Notes: generated from the sequence alone by a model not told the origin. A stretch of 64,000 nucleotides of DNA from Haloarchaeobius sp. HME9146 (GCF_025399835.1 NZ_JAODVR010000002.1:610683-674682), one strand, 5' to 3'; positions 9,048 through 18,494 are shown, counted from the stretch's first letter. Numbers and translations: made by a program.

Positions 9048-9872
9048 TTACTTTTCGAACAGCCCCAGGTACGCCCTCGCCCGGTCCTCGTCGAGGTTCC
9101 GATGCATGGACCGGCAGAGCGGCACGATATCGTCTCGAACGACCACCTCGAAGCCAGGGGGGAGGCCGTCGGTCTCGGCGCGGTGTATCATCGACTGATA
9201 CCACTCTGCTGCCTCGATGGAGACGTCGAGCCAGTCGAGGGCTTCGAAGCCAGCCCGGGTCATCGTCTCGTGGAACTCGTCGGGGTGGACCAGCGAGCCG
9301 ACCGGCCCTTCCGCGGTCAGCGCCATGGGCGTCAGCAGGGGCTCGACGGGCCCTGCGACGACCTCGTGGACGGCGACCCGGCCACCGGGGGCGAGGACTC
9401 GATGGAGTTCCGCGGCCAGCCCGGCCTTGTACTCGATGTCGCTGGCCAGATCCTGCAGGAACACGACGTCGAACGTGTCGTCCTCGTACGGGAGGTCGAG
9501 GGCGTGCTCGTTGCGGATGGTCACCTGGTCGTCGAGGCCGACGCGCCGGGTGAGTTCGGTTGCAGCGTGGCAGAACGCAGGCGTCAGGTCGACGCCGACG
9601 ACCTGGCAGCCGAACTCGTCCGCCAGGGCACGGGCGGGACCACCCAGCCCGGCAGCCACGTCGAGGACCAGACTCTCCTCGCCGACGCCCGCGAGCGTGG
9701 CCAGTTCGAGGGTCGCCTCGAAGCCCTGTACGTGCAGGTCTTCGAAGACGGTGATGTCGGCGGGTGTGAGGTCGTCGAGGTCACGTCCGGCGGCCGCCAG
9801 ACTGTCTAACAGTCTCTCGGTGAAAGCTGCGGTTCGCCCGTCCGTCGAGAGTAACTCGTCGTCTCGAATCAT
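9048..9872 (-). CDS. class I SAM-dependent methyltransferase
   Basis: 274 residues from the ATG at 9872; a GTG three codons earlier is also possible. Motif I is VLDVAAGLGGPARAL. It is followed by an acidic motif II (VVGVDLT), DLPYEDDTFDVVFLQD as motif IV, and LAPGGRVAVHEVVAGP as post-motif. This is the UbiE/sarcosine-dimethylglycine methyltransferase-like layout for small molecules. The C-terminal part (WLDVSIEAAEWYQSMIHRAE) resembles glycine/sarcosine methyltransferases, which would fit compatible-solute synthesis, but that is only a guess. Confidence 0.82.
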   Translation of the reverse strand: MIRDDELLSTDGRTAAFTERLLDSLAAAGRDLDDLTPADITVFEDLHVQGFEATLELATLAGVGEESLVLDVAAGLGGPARALADEFGCQVVGVDLTPAFCHAATELTRRVGLDDQVTIRNEHALDLPYEDDTFDVVFLQDLASDIEYKAGLAAELHRVLAPGGRVAVHEVVAGPVEPLLTPMALTAEGPVGSLVHPDEFHETMTRAGFEALDWLDVSIEAAEWYQSMIHRAETDGLPPGFEVVVRDDIVPLCRSMHRNLDEDRARAYLGLFEK

Positions 9873-10077
9873 TCGGCACACCGCCCCATCGGAGGTGACA
9901 GGTATCGCGTCAAAGAGAACAGTCGGCTCGTCTGCGAAGGGTCGTGCTTGGTGGGTCTGAGGCTGCTGGACATTGCGAACTCCTCGGATTTCCGTTACCG
10001 GTTCAGTCGCTTGGGGGACATAAACAGATTCTGCGTAGCTGAGTACGGTTGGATATCCAACTATTCTAGAAACGGTC

Positions 10078-12357
10078 TCAGAACACGTCGAGCGTCGCGT
10101 CCAGCATCGTCCGCGCCAGGGCGCTCTGTTCGGGTGCTGGAAACGTCACGACGGGGTCCTTGCCGGAGACCTGCGTCGCGACGCTGGTCAGCTCCTCGAA
10201 CGGGCGCTCCTCGTCACCGCTTCCGGTCACGGTCACCCAGGCGGTGGTCCGCGTCATGGCGACGAACGCCTCGTTCCGGCGCTGGACGAGCGAGGCGCGT
10301 CGGGTCGAGTCGGAGACAGTGTCGACCCCGACGACGTAGACCTGCGGGGCCTGGTTCCCCTTCGCGCGGTTGACCCGTGAGATGGTGACGGCACCAGCCT
10401 CGGTGAACACGTCGGGGTCACCGTCCCAGACCAGGTTCGCGTCGATGCCGCGGCGACCCAGGCGGTCGGCGAGTCTGCTCCCGGCAGTTCGGGACTCCCC
10501 GACACCGCCCAGGGTGACGACCATGACCTGTGCCGGGTCGAGCTCGCCCTGCCGGAGGTCGCGGGCGATGGCATCGGCGACGAAGTCGAGTTCAGCCCCG
10601 CGGTCGGGGAACCGCTCGACCCGGACGAACGGGCGCGCGGCTGGAACCCCTGCGAGTGGATGCGGGCTGTGTTCGGGTGGCCGGCGAAGCGTCACCGGCT
10701 CCCCGTACCGCCGGAAGTCACCCTCGATCTCGTAGCCGAGGTCTTCCCAGCCGGACTGGGTCGTCAGCGCCTGGACGGCCCCGGCGTCCCGACAGAGCCC
10801 CATCCCGAAGACGTGGGCAAGCAACAGGGCGGGCCGCGGGGTCCGGTAGGCCTTCCGGAGGATGCGGCTCTTCTGGACCCCGCCCTCGTAGGCCCCGCTG
10901 AGTTCGACCCTGGGTCGTCCCCGCGAGTCGGTGCCGAATATCTCGGTCGGGCTCGGAGCCGACAGCGACTGCAGGCTCTGTGCCTCGTCGTAGGCCCAGA
11001 CGAGCCGTTTCGGCGGCCGCAACACCGCGTGACAGAGCCGGAAGAACGCCGGGTCGAAGTCCTGTGCTTCGTCCACGAGAATCGCTTCGTAGCGCTCCTG
11101 CGGGTCGCCTTTGTCGAGGACTTCGGCACAGCAGTGATGCAGGAGGTCGCGGTCCGGGTCCCCATCAGTGCCCGAAGGCTCCCCGAACACGTCGTCCTCG
11201 TCGCCGGAATCCTCGAACTCGGCACGGGCCTCGCTGTAGGTTCGCGGGTCGACACCGGCAGCCTGTGCGGCCTCGGAGTAGAGCCCGCGGCGGGTCTTGC
11301 CGCCCCAGCCGTGCATCACCTGCAACCGGGTCCAGTCCGGGTCGCCGCTGGCGAAGTGCCGGTAGTACCGCCGGATGGTCTCGACGACCGTCTCGTAGAG
11401 GCTCCGCGTCTGGAAGGTGACCACGATACGCCAGTCCGGGTGCCGGGCGTGCAACTGGGCTGCCTTGCCCGCCAGCAACACGGTCTTGCCCGAGCCAGCG
11501 ATGCCCCGAATCTGCTGTGGGCCGTCGGGCACCTGCAGGGTCATCTCCTCCTGCTCGCGGTCGAGTCGCTTCAGCCCCTGTTCGACGTGAGCGGCGAGTT
11601 CGGCCTTGGTCTCGCCGTCCGGTTCGTCGCCCGACGCCGGCCCCTCGCGGTCGCCCGAGATGGGCTGTCCGCCGGAGAGTACCGCCCTTGCGGCCCGGAA
11701 CTCCTCGCCGGTCAGTCCGTCGCCCGGTGTTCGTTCGAGTCGGTCGCGAAGCCCTCCGGGCGTGAGTTCGTCACTGGTGACGACCGGCGGGGCCGATGGG
11801 AGGCCACCGAAGCGGTCGTCCCACTCCTCGCGACCGATGTTCGGGAGCGCGACGAAGAAGTGCAGCGGGACGGTGCAGTTCCCCCGGTCGTCGACCAGGC
11901 CGGGCTCCTTGCGAAGGTGGCGGACCAGCCGGAAGCCCTGGTCACGGGCCTGTGTGTAGGGTGTCGCACTCGACTGTCGGGTGCCCTGCAGTCGCCAGCG
12001 GTCGCCCTCGATGGCCGCGATGTGGTCTGCCTGGTAGCCCTTGCATTCGACGACCACGAGACCGATGTCGCGGTGCAGGAGGAGGAAGTCGACCTCGCGA
12101 TCGAACGACTCGCCGTTCGGGTCGATGATGGGGTAGCGCCAGTACGCCACGCCCTCATCACCGGGACCGAAGGCTCTCGTGATGGCCTGCCAGACCGACT
12201 GCTCGGCATCCGCCCCCGCGTGTCCTGCGGTTTCGCCCGACGCGATGAACTCCACGTCCGCCGACTGGACTCGCAGCCGGGTTATAGTTTCGGGGCTTCG
12301 GCCGGGTTCGGGCAGTTCCACGGTGAAGTCATACTCAGCGACTTTCTGATACCTCAC
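10078..12357 (-). CDS. NERD-domain nuclease fused to a superfamily 1 helicase
   Basis: 759 residues. An N-terminal NERD nuclease-related domain (about 45-190) carries the PD-(D/E)xK-like residues in REVDFLLLHRDIGLVVVECKG. The helicase follows: Walker A is IRGIAGSGKT near residue 285, Walker B is ILVDEAQDF near 430, motif V is SRVNRAKGNQAPQVYVVG and motif VI is NEAFVAMTRT near 715. NERD-helicase fusions are DNA-processing enzymes of uncertain role, sometimes found in defence or plasmid loci. It is divergent from an HExxH membrane protein with only 46 bp between. Confidence 0.85.
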   Translation of the reverse strand: MRYQKVAEYDFTVELPEPGRSPETITRLRVQSADVEFIASGETAGHAGADAEQSVWQAITRAFGPGDEGVAYWRYPIIDPNGESFDREVDFLLLHRDIGLVVVECKGYQADHIAAIEGDRWRLQGTRQSSATPYTQARDQGFRLVRHLRKEPGLVDDRGNCTVPLHFFVALPNIGREEWDDRFGGLPSAPPVVTSDELTPGGLRDRLERTPGDGLTGEEFRAARAVLSGGQPISGDREGPASGDEPDGETKAELAAHVEQGLKRLDREQEEMTLQVPDGPQQIRGIAGSGKTVLLAGKAAQLHARHPDWRIVVTFQTRSLYETVVETIRRYYRHFASGDPDWTRLQVMHGWGGKTRRGLYSEAAQAAGVDPRTYSEARAEFEDSGDEDDVFGEPSGTDGDPDRDLLHHCCAEVLDKGDPQERYEAILVDEAQDFDPAFFRLCHAVLRPPKRLVWAYDEAQSLQSLSAPSPTEIFGTDSRGRPRVELSGAYEGGVQKSRILRKAYRTPRPALLLAHVFGMGLCRDAGAVQALTTQSGWEDLGYEIEGDFRRYGEPVTLRRPPEHSPHPLAGVPAARPFVRVERFPDRGAELDFVADAIARDLRQGELDPAQVMVVTLGGVGESRTAGSRLADRLGRRGIDANLVWDGDPDVFTEAGAVTISRVNRAKGNQAPQVYVVGVDTVSDSTRRASLVQRRNEAFVAMTRTTAWVTVTGSGDEERPFEELTSVATQVSGKDPVVTFPAPEQSALARTMLDATLDVF

Positions 12358-12403
12358 CTCGGTGCTTATCTTGAACGGCCCCTAGACCACAGGCAGAGAG
12401 ACA

Positions 12404-12994
12404 GTGAACCCACTCGCCGACGCCCGCGGCAACCTTGCCCTCAATGGCGGCATCCTCGTCTTCGCGAGCGTGATGGTCGCGCTGCAGGGCGGGACCAACA
12501 CCTGGCTGACGCTGGCGATCCTCGTCTCGGGCGTCGGTGCGGTCGCGGCGGCGCTCACGGTCGCGACCGGGCCACTGCCGGCCGCCGCCGCGAAGCCCAT
12601 CAGCCTCTACGGCGACCGGGGCGAACCGGTCGGCGTGACACCCGGCGGCCCGTCGTACGTCGCGGTCTTCTACTCGCTGTTCACGCTGCCAGCCTCGGTC
12701 GCCCACGAACTCGCCCACGCGGTGGGCGTCGTCATCTGCCGGGGTCGCGTCGAGTCGCTGGTCGTGGTCCTCGGCGGCGACGCCTACCTGTCGTTCGAGC
12801 CGGGAGTCCACTGGGGTCGGTGGGAACTCGCGCTCGTCAAGGCTGCGCCGGTGCTCCTCGGCGTGGTCGTGTTCCCGGCGGCCAAACTCGCGCTGGCGAG
12901 TTCGGGACTCGTGCAGCTGTTCTGGCTCTACGTCGCGGTGACGTTCTGGTTCTCGTCGTTCCCCGACCAGGTGTACGACCTCTGGGATCGGTAG
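12404..12994 (+). CDS. membrane protein with HExxH metalloprotease motif
   Basis: 196 residues from a GTG. Four or five hydrophobic segments (about 15-30, 35-60, 85-110, 147-165, 168-185) surround VAHELAHAVG, a zinc-type HExxH with His101, Glu102 and His105 inside a membrane helix. An Asp in FPDQVYDLW near residue 188 could be a third ligand, as in site-2 (M50) proteases. It is shorter than classical S2P. The start was chosen because a TATA-like element (12362-12372) lies about 32-42 nt upstream, in the 46-bp gap shared with the divergent helicase gene. Confidence 0.65.
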   Translation: MNPLADARGNLALNGGILVFASVMVALQGGTNTWLTLAILVSGVGAVAAALTVATGPLPAAAAKPISLYGDRGEPVGVTPGGPSYVAVFYSLFTLPASVAHELAHAVGVVICRGRVESLVVVLGGDAYLSFEPGVHWGRWELALVKAAPVLLGVVVFPAAKLALASSGLVQLFWLYVAVTFWFSSFPDQVYDLWDR

Positions 12995-13076
12995 GCTGGA
13001 GACAGCTCCGACCAGGCAGCCGGAATCCGTGACCGGACACAAAGTTTTAGCACCGGGCCGTGGGAACCCAGTTCCG

Positions 13077-13901
13077 ATGACGACCACGAGCACGACACTC
13101 GACTGGCGTCCCTACGAGGGCGACCCCGAGGCGACGGTCGTCGGTGACCTGCGCGTCTCGTCGACGGTCTCGGACCCGCGCCTCGCCGCCGACCGGGAAC
13201 TGCTGGTTCACCTCCCGCCGGGCTACGAGGATTCCGGGAAAGCGTATCCCGTCGTCTACATGCACGACGGGCACAACCTGTTCGACGAGGTGGCCAGCTA
13301 CTCCGGCGAGTGGGAAGTCGACGAGACGATGACGGACCTCCACGAGGAGGGCATCGACGCCATCGTCGTCGGTATCCCGAACGCGGACGACGATCGCCAA
13401 ATCGAGTACACGCCCTACGCCCATGAGGAGTTAGGTGGTGGCGGCGCAGACGATTACCTCGAAGTCTTGGTCGAGCGGATCAAACCGATGGTCGACGAGG
13501 CGTTCCGGACCCGAGAAGAGCCCGAGGCGACCGGCCTGGCCGGCTCCTCGCTCGGCGGGCTGGTGAGCCTGTACGGGTTCTTCGAGTACCCCGATACCTT
13601 CGGCTTCGCCGGCGTGTTCAGCCCCGCGTTCTGGTGGACCGAGGGGCAGATATTCGACTACATGGCCGACCAGACCCGGGATTCGGGTCGCATCTACATG
13701 GACGTGGGAACGGCCGAAGGTGGCGACGACGAGGACCTGCAGGAGGCCTACGTGACCGACGCGAAACGGATGCGCGACGTGCTCCGGGAACAGGGGTACG
13801 ACGACTCACAGCTTGAATTCGTCCTCGACGAGGATGCCATCCACCACGAGTCCGCGTGGGCGAAGCGATTCCCCGACGCCATGCGGTTCCTGCTCGGATG
13901 A
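13077..13901 (+). CDS. enterochelin-esterase-like alpha/beta hydrolase
   Basis: 274 residues from the ATG at 13077, about 30 nt after AAGTTTTAG, which fits a leaderless start. An upstream GTG at 13029 is less likely. The protein has the esterase D/Fes fold: YPVVYMHDGHNLFD near 55-70, nucleophile Ser in AGSSLGGL near 155, and the late His in DAIHHESAW near the C terminus. The family cleaves esters, including those in siderophores, but many members act on other esters. It overlaps the next gene by four bases (ATGA), so the two are co-translated. Confidence 0.82.
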   Translation: MTTTSTTLDWRPYEGDPEATVVGDLRVSSTVSDPRLAADRELLVHLPPGYEDSGKAYPVVYMHDGHNLFDEVASYSGEWEVDETMTDLHEEGIDAIVVGIPNADDDRQIEYTPYAHEELGGGGADDYLEVLVERIKPMVDEAFRTREEPEATGLAGSSLGGLVSLYGFFEYPDTFGFAGVFSPAFWWTEGQIFDYMADQTRDSGRIYMDVGTAEGGDDEDLQEAYVTDAKRMRDVLREQGYDDSQLEFVLDEDAIHHESAWAKRFPDAMRFLLG

Positions 13902-14620
13902 CGATGGACAAACAGGCCCTCCGCGAGCAGGTGTGGGACGCACTCGAGGAGCAGAACCAGGCCCGGTTCCCGTTCCCGCCCCACGGTCGCATCCCGAATT
14001 TCAAGGGCTGTGACGAGGCGGCCGAGCGCGTCACCGAAACCGAGGAGTGGCAGGCCGCCACGACGATCAAGGCGAACCCGGACTCGCCACAGAAGCCACT
14101 CCGGCGGGCCGCGCTCGAAGCCGGCAAGACGGTGTACATGGCGGTGCCGCGACTGCGCGACGAGAAGCCGTTCCTCGAAATCGACCCGGCACGAATCGAC
14201 GACATCGACCGGGCGGTCACCATCGCTGGCTCGTCCGAACTCGGCGTGCAGGTCGCACCCGAGGAGGTGCCGGTCATCGACCTCGTCGTCTCCGGCAGCG
14301 TCGCGGTCACCCCTGCTGGGGACCGCGTCGGCAAGGGCGAGGGTTATTCTGACATGGAATTCGCGGTCCTGCGCGAACTCGGGCTGGTCTCCGACGACAC
14401 GCCGGTCGTGACCACGGTCCACGACCTCCAGGTCGTCGACGAGGAGATTCCGGTCGGCGAGCACGACGTGCCGATGGATATCATCGCGACGCCGACCGAG
14501 ACCTACCGGCCGGACCCGCGACCGAAGCCGACCGGTCTCGACTGGGACCTGCTCGACGCCGAGCGACTGGACGAGATTCCGGTACTCGCGCGGATACAGG
14601 AAAATTGCACGCAAGAATAA
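13898..14620 (+). CDS. 5-formyltetrahydrofolate cyclo-ligase family protein
   Basis: 240 residues from the ATG that overlaps the stop of the esterase gene. Typical features are the N-terminal basic/acidic helix ending FPFPPHGRIPNF, KANPDSPQKPLR near 65, and the phosphate-binding loop GDRVGKGEGYSDMEFAVL near 145-160. The enzyme converts 5-formyl- to 5,10-methenyltetrahydrofolate using ATP. Many haloarchaea carry such proteins, and substrate specificity is not certain from sequence. It is the second gene of a two-gene unit with the esterase. Confidence 0.88.
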   Translation: MTMDKQALREQVWDALEEQNQARFPFPPHGRIPNFKGCDEAAERVTETEEWQAATTIKANPDSPQKPLRRAALEAGKTVYMAVPRLRDEKPFLEIDPARIDDIDRAVTIAGSSELGVQVAPEEVPVIDLVVSGSVAVTPAGDRVGKGEGYSDMEFAVLRELGLVSDDTPVVTTVHDLQVVDEEIPVGEHDVPMDIIATPTETYRPDPRPKPTGLDWDLLDAERLDEIPVLARIQENCTQE

Positions 14621-14825
14621 ACACTAGATTTATGATTGTCTGGTAAGAAGTCTCACATGCGACGGGGCAGTTGCGGTCAGAGGCACCCAATCCCCCACAT
14701 CGTCTCTGATCGCTTCTCAGACGACCATTCTCGCGAGCGACTGGCTTCTGTAGAACTGCGGCTCTTACGCGAGGCGGTCGATGCCGGAAACCAGTCCTCC
14801 GACGAGTGGTGTGACCGTCACTCGC

Positions 14826-16394
14826 TCACTGCAGCGGTTCCGACAGCGCCGCATCGACCTGCTCGACCAGCATCCCGCTTCTGGCGAGGGTGGCGGCCCG
14901 GTCTAATTCCGGGGCGAGCACCCGGTCCTCGTCGAGCGTCGGGACGACCTCTCGGACCGCATCGGCCACCGCCTGCGTCCCGGCGGCCGGTTCGAGGTCG
15001 TCGTCGACGAAGTCGAGCGACTGGGCGGCACAGAGCAACTCCACGCCGACGACGGTCGCAGCGTGCTCGACCGCGGTGTCGGCGTGATGGGCGGCCTGGG
15101 CCGACATGCTGACGTGGTCCTCCTGCCCGCCGGAGACCGGCGTGTTGTCGGTGGCGGCCCGACCCAGGGACCGGCATTCGTTGACCAGCGCCGCCGCGGT
15201 GTACTGGGCGATCATGTAGCCCGAGCGCAGGCCACTCTCGGCGGTGAGGAACGGCGGGAGATGTGGCTCCTGCAGGTTCGGGTTCACCATCCGGTCGACC
15301 CGACGCTCGCAGATGGCCGCGAGGTCGGTCATCGCCGCGGTCAGGTAGTCAAGGCGGTGGGCCAGTGGCGCGCCGTGGAAGTTCCCACCCGAGATAATCG
15401 CGCCCTTCTCGGTCCCCGATGCACGCGAGTTCACGTCCGCGGCGTCGAACACGAGCGGGTTGTCGGTCGCGCTGTTGAGTTCGGTCTCGACGGCGTCTCT
15501 GGTGTGCGCGATGGCGTCGCGGACCGCGCCGTGGACCTGCGGCATACAGCGAATCGCGTAGGCGTCCTGCACCCGGTCGCAGTTGCGGTGGGACTCGACG
15601 ATACCAGAGTCGGCACATAGCCGCCGGATGTTGTCGGCGCTCGCCTGCTGGCCCTCGTGGGGCCGCACGTCGTGGATGGCCGGGTCACAGCTCGCGGTGG
15701 TCCCCATCGTGACCTCGGTGGTGAGGGCGCCGGCGGCGTCGGCGGCCCGGACGATGTGTTCTGCGTCGACCACGGCGAGTGCGGCTTTGCCGACGGTCAG
15801 TTGGGTCCCGTTGATGAGCGCGAGGCCCTCCTTGGGTGCGAGGGTGACCGGTTCCAGGCCGACTGCATCCAGCGCCTCGGCCCCGGAGACGCGCTCGCCG
15901 TCGTGGTCGGCTTCGCCCTCGCCGAGCAGGACCAGCGCGAGGTGGGCCAGGGGAGCCAGGTCGCCACTCGCGCCGAGGCTGCCACGGGAGCGGACGACCG
16001 GGTGGACGCCCTCGTTGAGGAACGTCACGAGGTGGTCCACGACGTGTTCGCGGATGCCCGAATACCCCTTCACCAGGGCGTTGACGCGGGTGACCAGCAT
16101 CGCCCGGACCTCCTCACGGGTGCACTCGCGGCCCGAGCCGGCCGAGTGGCTCCGGATGAGGTTGGTCTGGAGCGTCTCTATCTTCTCACGTGGAATGCGC
16201 TCGTTGACGAGTTCGCCGAAGCCGGTGTTGAGTCCGTAGACGGCCTCACCGGCGTCGACGACGTGCTCGACGCGCTCTCGTGCTTCGCGGACGCGTTCGC
16301 GTGCCGGGTCCGGAATCGCGACCGGCTCGTCGTGGCGAGCGACCGCGACAACGTCCTCGGGGGTCAGCGACTGCCCATCGAGTTCGACGGTCAT
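14826..16394 (-). CDS. hutH: histidine ammonia-lyase
   Basis: 522 residues, the usual length. The MIO prosthetic group forms from Ala-Ser-Gly in GSLGASGDLAPLAH near residue 140. Other family marks are YGLNTGFGEL near 50, SATDNPLVF near 315, and the SGGNFHG and QEDHVSMS blocks. It converts L-histidine to urocanate, the first step of the hut pathway. I chose the ATG at 16394; a TTG extension to 16433 adds unconserved sequence. It stands alone here, 45 kb from hutU-hutG-hutI at the right edge, although haloarchaea often keep all four together. Confidence 0.95.
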   Translation of the reverse strand: MTVELDGQSLTPEDVVAVARHDEPVAIPDPARERVREARERVEHVVDAGEAVYGLNTGFGELVNERIPREKIETLQTNLIRSHSAGSGRECTREEVRAMLVTRVNALVKGYSGIREHVVDHLVTFLNEGVHPVVRSRGSLGASGDLAPLAHLALVLLGEGEADHDGERVSGAEALDAVGLEPVTLAPKEGLALINGTQLTVGKAALAVVDAEHIVRAADAAGALTTEVTMGTTASCDPAIHDVRPHEGQQASADNIRRLCADSGIVESHRNCDRVQDAYAIRCMPQVHGAVRDAIAHTRDAVETELNSATDNPLVFDAADVNSRASGTEKGAIISGGNFHGAPLAHRLDYLTAAMTDLAAICERRVDRMVNPNLQEPHLPPFLTAESGLRSGYMIAQYTAAALVNECRSLGRAATDNTPVSGGQEDHVSMSAQAAHHADTAVEHAATVVGVELLCAAQSLDFVDDDLEPAAGTQAVADAVREVVPTLDEDRVLAPELDRAATLARSGMLVEQVDAALSEPLQ

Positions 16395-16545
16395 CGGTGG
16401 CGCACCTCGTGGCTGTCGTGGAGGGTCCGACAATCGTTCATGACAGAACGTCGTCGGAGGTCGGGCTTTGACCTTTCGTTGTCACTCCCGGCGACACGAC
16501 GCCCCGGAACGTTTTCTCTCTCCGCCTCGTACCGCCACCGACCGA

Positions 16546-17472
16546 ATGCCTCTAAGCGACGACCCGTCGACCGAGACCGCGTTCGAGGTCCTGAGCAGCG
16601 AGTTGCGGCTGTCCATCCTCGACGAACTCGCCAGGGCCGACGCCGACGGCGAGCCCGTCATCAGCTTCTCCGCTCTCTACGACCGCGTCGACGCCGACAA
16701 CACGCCCAGTTTCTCCTATCACCTCTCGCGGCTCGCGCCCCACTTCGTCAGCAAGACCGATGAGGGCTACCGACTCACCACAGCGGGCGACCGGGTCGTC
16801 CGCGCGGTCAGGGCCGGTTCGTACGAGTCGAATCCCGAATTCGAGCCGACGAGCGTCGACGGCCACTGCCCGAACTGCGGCTGGAACGTCCTCGACGCTG
16901 CACTGGATGGATTGCTCGTCGTCATCTCCTGTCCCGACTGTGCCACCAGCGTCGTCAGGTTCGACCTGCCCCCGGGCCAGTCGGACGCTGACGGCTCGGA
17001 CGCGATTCTCCACGCCTGCGACCGCCGAGTCCGACACGAGTACGAGATGGCACTCGACGGTATCTGCAACAGCTGCGGGGGTGCGATGGCGCTTGACATC
17101 GAACAGGTCGAAGACGACTGCGGCACCTACGAGATGGCCATCTCCCGGTGTGGGACCTGCGACCTGCAGGTGTTCGCGCCGGTCAAGATGCGGCTGCTGT
17201 ACCACCCGGCCGTGCTCGCGCTCTACTGGCGTCACGGTGTCGACGCGACCGAGATTCCGCTGTGGGAGTTGCTGGGACACACCGATTCGTGGGAGCTGAC
17301 CGTCACCGAGCGAGACCCGTTCGCGGCCGAGGTCCTGGTCCGACTCCCCGACGCCGAGGAGTCGTTGCTGGTTGGCCTCGACGCCACGCTGGACGTCGAG
17401 ATTCTGGACGACTCGCGGGGACTATCTCGGGACCCGGCTCAGGCGGGCACATCGAGTCAACTCGATGACTAA
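16546..17472 (+). CDS. winged-helix regulator with zinc-ribbon motifs (third, diverged paralogue)
   Basis: 308 residues from the ATG at 16546. The N-terminal winged helix (ELRLSILDELA, SFSYHLSRLAPHFV) is followed by two zinc motifs, CPNC/CPDC and CNSC/CGTC. It has the same C-terminal layout as the tandem pair at 6.9-8.9 kb, but sequence identity is clearly lower. It is divergent from hutH, with starts about 150 bp apart. It could regulate hutH, but that rests on position alone. Confidence 0.78.
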   Translation: MPLSDDPSTETAFEVLSSELRLSILDELARADADGEPVISFSALYDRVDADNTPSFSYHLSRLAPHFVSKTDEGYRLTTAGDRVVRAVRAGSYESNPEFEPTSVDGHCPNCGWNVLDAALDGLLVVISCPDCATSVVRFDLPPGQSDADGSDAILHACDRRVRHEYEMALDGICNSCGGAMALDIEQVEDDCGTYEMAISRCGTCDLQVFAPVKMRLLYHPAVLALYWRHGVDATEIPLWELLGHTDSWELTVTERDPFAAEVLVRLPDAEESLLVGLDATLDVEILDDSRGLSRDPAQAGTSSQLDD

Positions 17473-17549
17473 AACGTGGTTTAGTTACTGTTCTGTTATA
17501 ATATCAATTCTATGATAATACTTATCCCCGGTGGCGGCGCAGTGCCGGT

Positions 17550-18494
17550 ATGGCAGCGATAGAGACGACGAACCTCACGAAGCGATACGGCGAGTCCGTC
17601 GTCGCGGTCGACGACCTCGACCTGACCGTCGAGGAGGGCGAAGTGTTCGGCTTCCTCGGCCCGAACGGGGCCGGGAAGTCGACGACCATCGACATGCTCA
17701 TGGACTACGTCCGGCCCTCGGGCGGGTCGGCGACGGTCCTCGGGTACGACGCACAGACCGAGACGCAGGCGGTCCACGAGCGCGTCGGCATCCTCCCCGA
17801 CGGGTACGGGCTCTACGACCGGCTCTCGGCCCGGCGGCACCTCGAGTTCGCCATCGACCTGAAGGGAGCCGACGACGACCCCGACGACCTGCTCGACCGG
17901 GTCAAGCTCGACGCCGCGGCCGCCGAGCGACCCGTCGGCGGCTACTCGAAGGGGATGACCCAGCGCATCGCGCTCGCGCTCGCCCTCGTGGGCGACCCCG
18001 ACCTCCTCGTGCTCGACGAACCCTCCAGCGGCCTCGACCCGAACGGGGTCCGGCTCGTCAGGAACATCGCCCAGGAGCACGCCGCCTCGGGCGGCACGGT
18101 GTTCTTCTCCAGTCACATCCTCCCGCAGGTCGAGGCGGTCTGTGATCGCGTCGGCATCCTCAACAGGGGGAAACTCGTCGCCGTCGACACCATCGACGGG
18201 TTGCGGGATACGCTGGAGACGGGCTCGGTCATCAGCGTCACCCTCGACCGGTTCCCAGACGGGCTCGACCTCTCGTCCATCGAGGGCGTGACCACGGTCA
18301 ACACCGACGGCCAGACGATTGAGGCCAACTGCCGGACTCCGGAGGCGAAGCTCGCGGTCCTCGACGAGGTCCGGGCGGCCGGGGCAGCTGTCCAGGACTT
18401 CGGCACCACCGAGGCCACGCTCGAGGAGCTGTTCACGACGTACACCGGCGACGCCCCACCGGTCGCCTCGGAACCCATGGAGGCACAGCGATGA
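17550..18494 (+). CDS. ABC transporter ATP-binding protein (ABC-2 type exporter)
   Basis: 314 residues. Walker A is GPNGAGKST near 35-45, the signature motif is GYSKGMTQRIALA near 130-140, Walker B is LLVLDEPSSGLDPNG near 150, and the switch His lies in FFSSH. A C-terminal domain of about 80 residues follows, as in NatA/DrrA-type exporters. The stop overlaps the ATG of the permease gene (ATGA), so the pair forms one transporter. The exported substrate is unknown. An AT-rich promoter region (17475-17525) precedes it. Confidence 0.9.
   Translation: MAAIETTNLTKRYGESVVAVDDLDLTVEEGEVFGFLGPNGAGKSTTIDMLMDYVRPSGGSATVLGYDAQTETQAVHERVGILPDGYGLYDRLSARRHLEFAIDLKGADDDPDDLLDRVKLDAAAAERPVGGYSKGMTQRIALALALVGDPDLLVLDEPSSGLDPNGVRLVRNIAQEHAASGGTVFFSSHILPQVEAVCDRVGILNRGKLVAVDTIDGLRDTLETGSVISVTLDRFPDGLDLSSIEGVTTVNTDGQTIEANCRTPEAKLAVLDEVRAAGAAVQDFGTTEATLEELFTTYTGDAPPVASEPMEAQR

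Noticed and set aside
10660..13032. 790-codon open frame on the plus strand opposite the NERD-helicase gene
   Set aside because: No coherent domains and low-complexity acidic translation; it is the antisense shadow of a GC-rich gene. The same holds for long frames at 19221-22049, 47334-49724 and 51614-54277.
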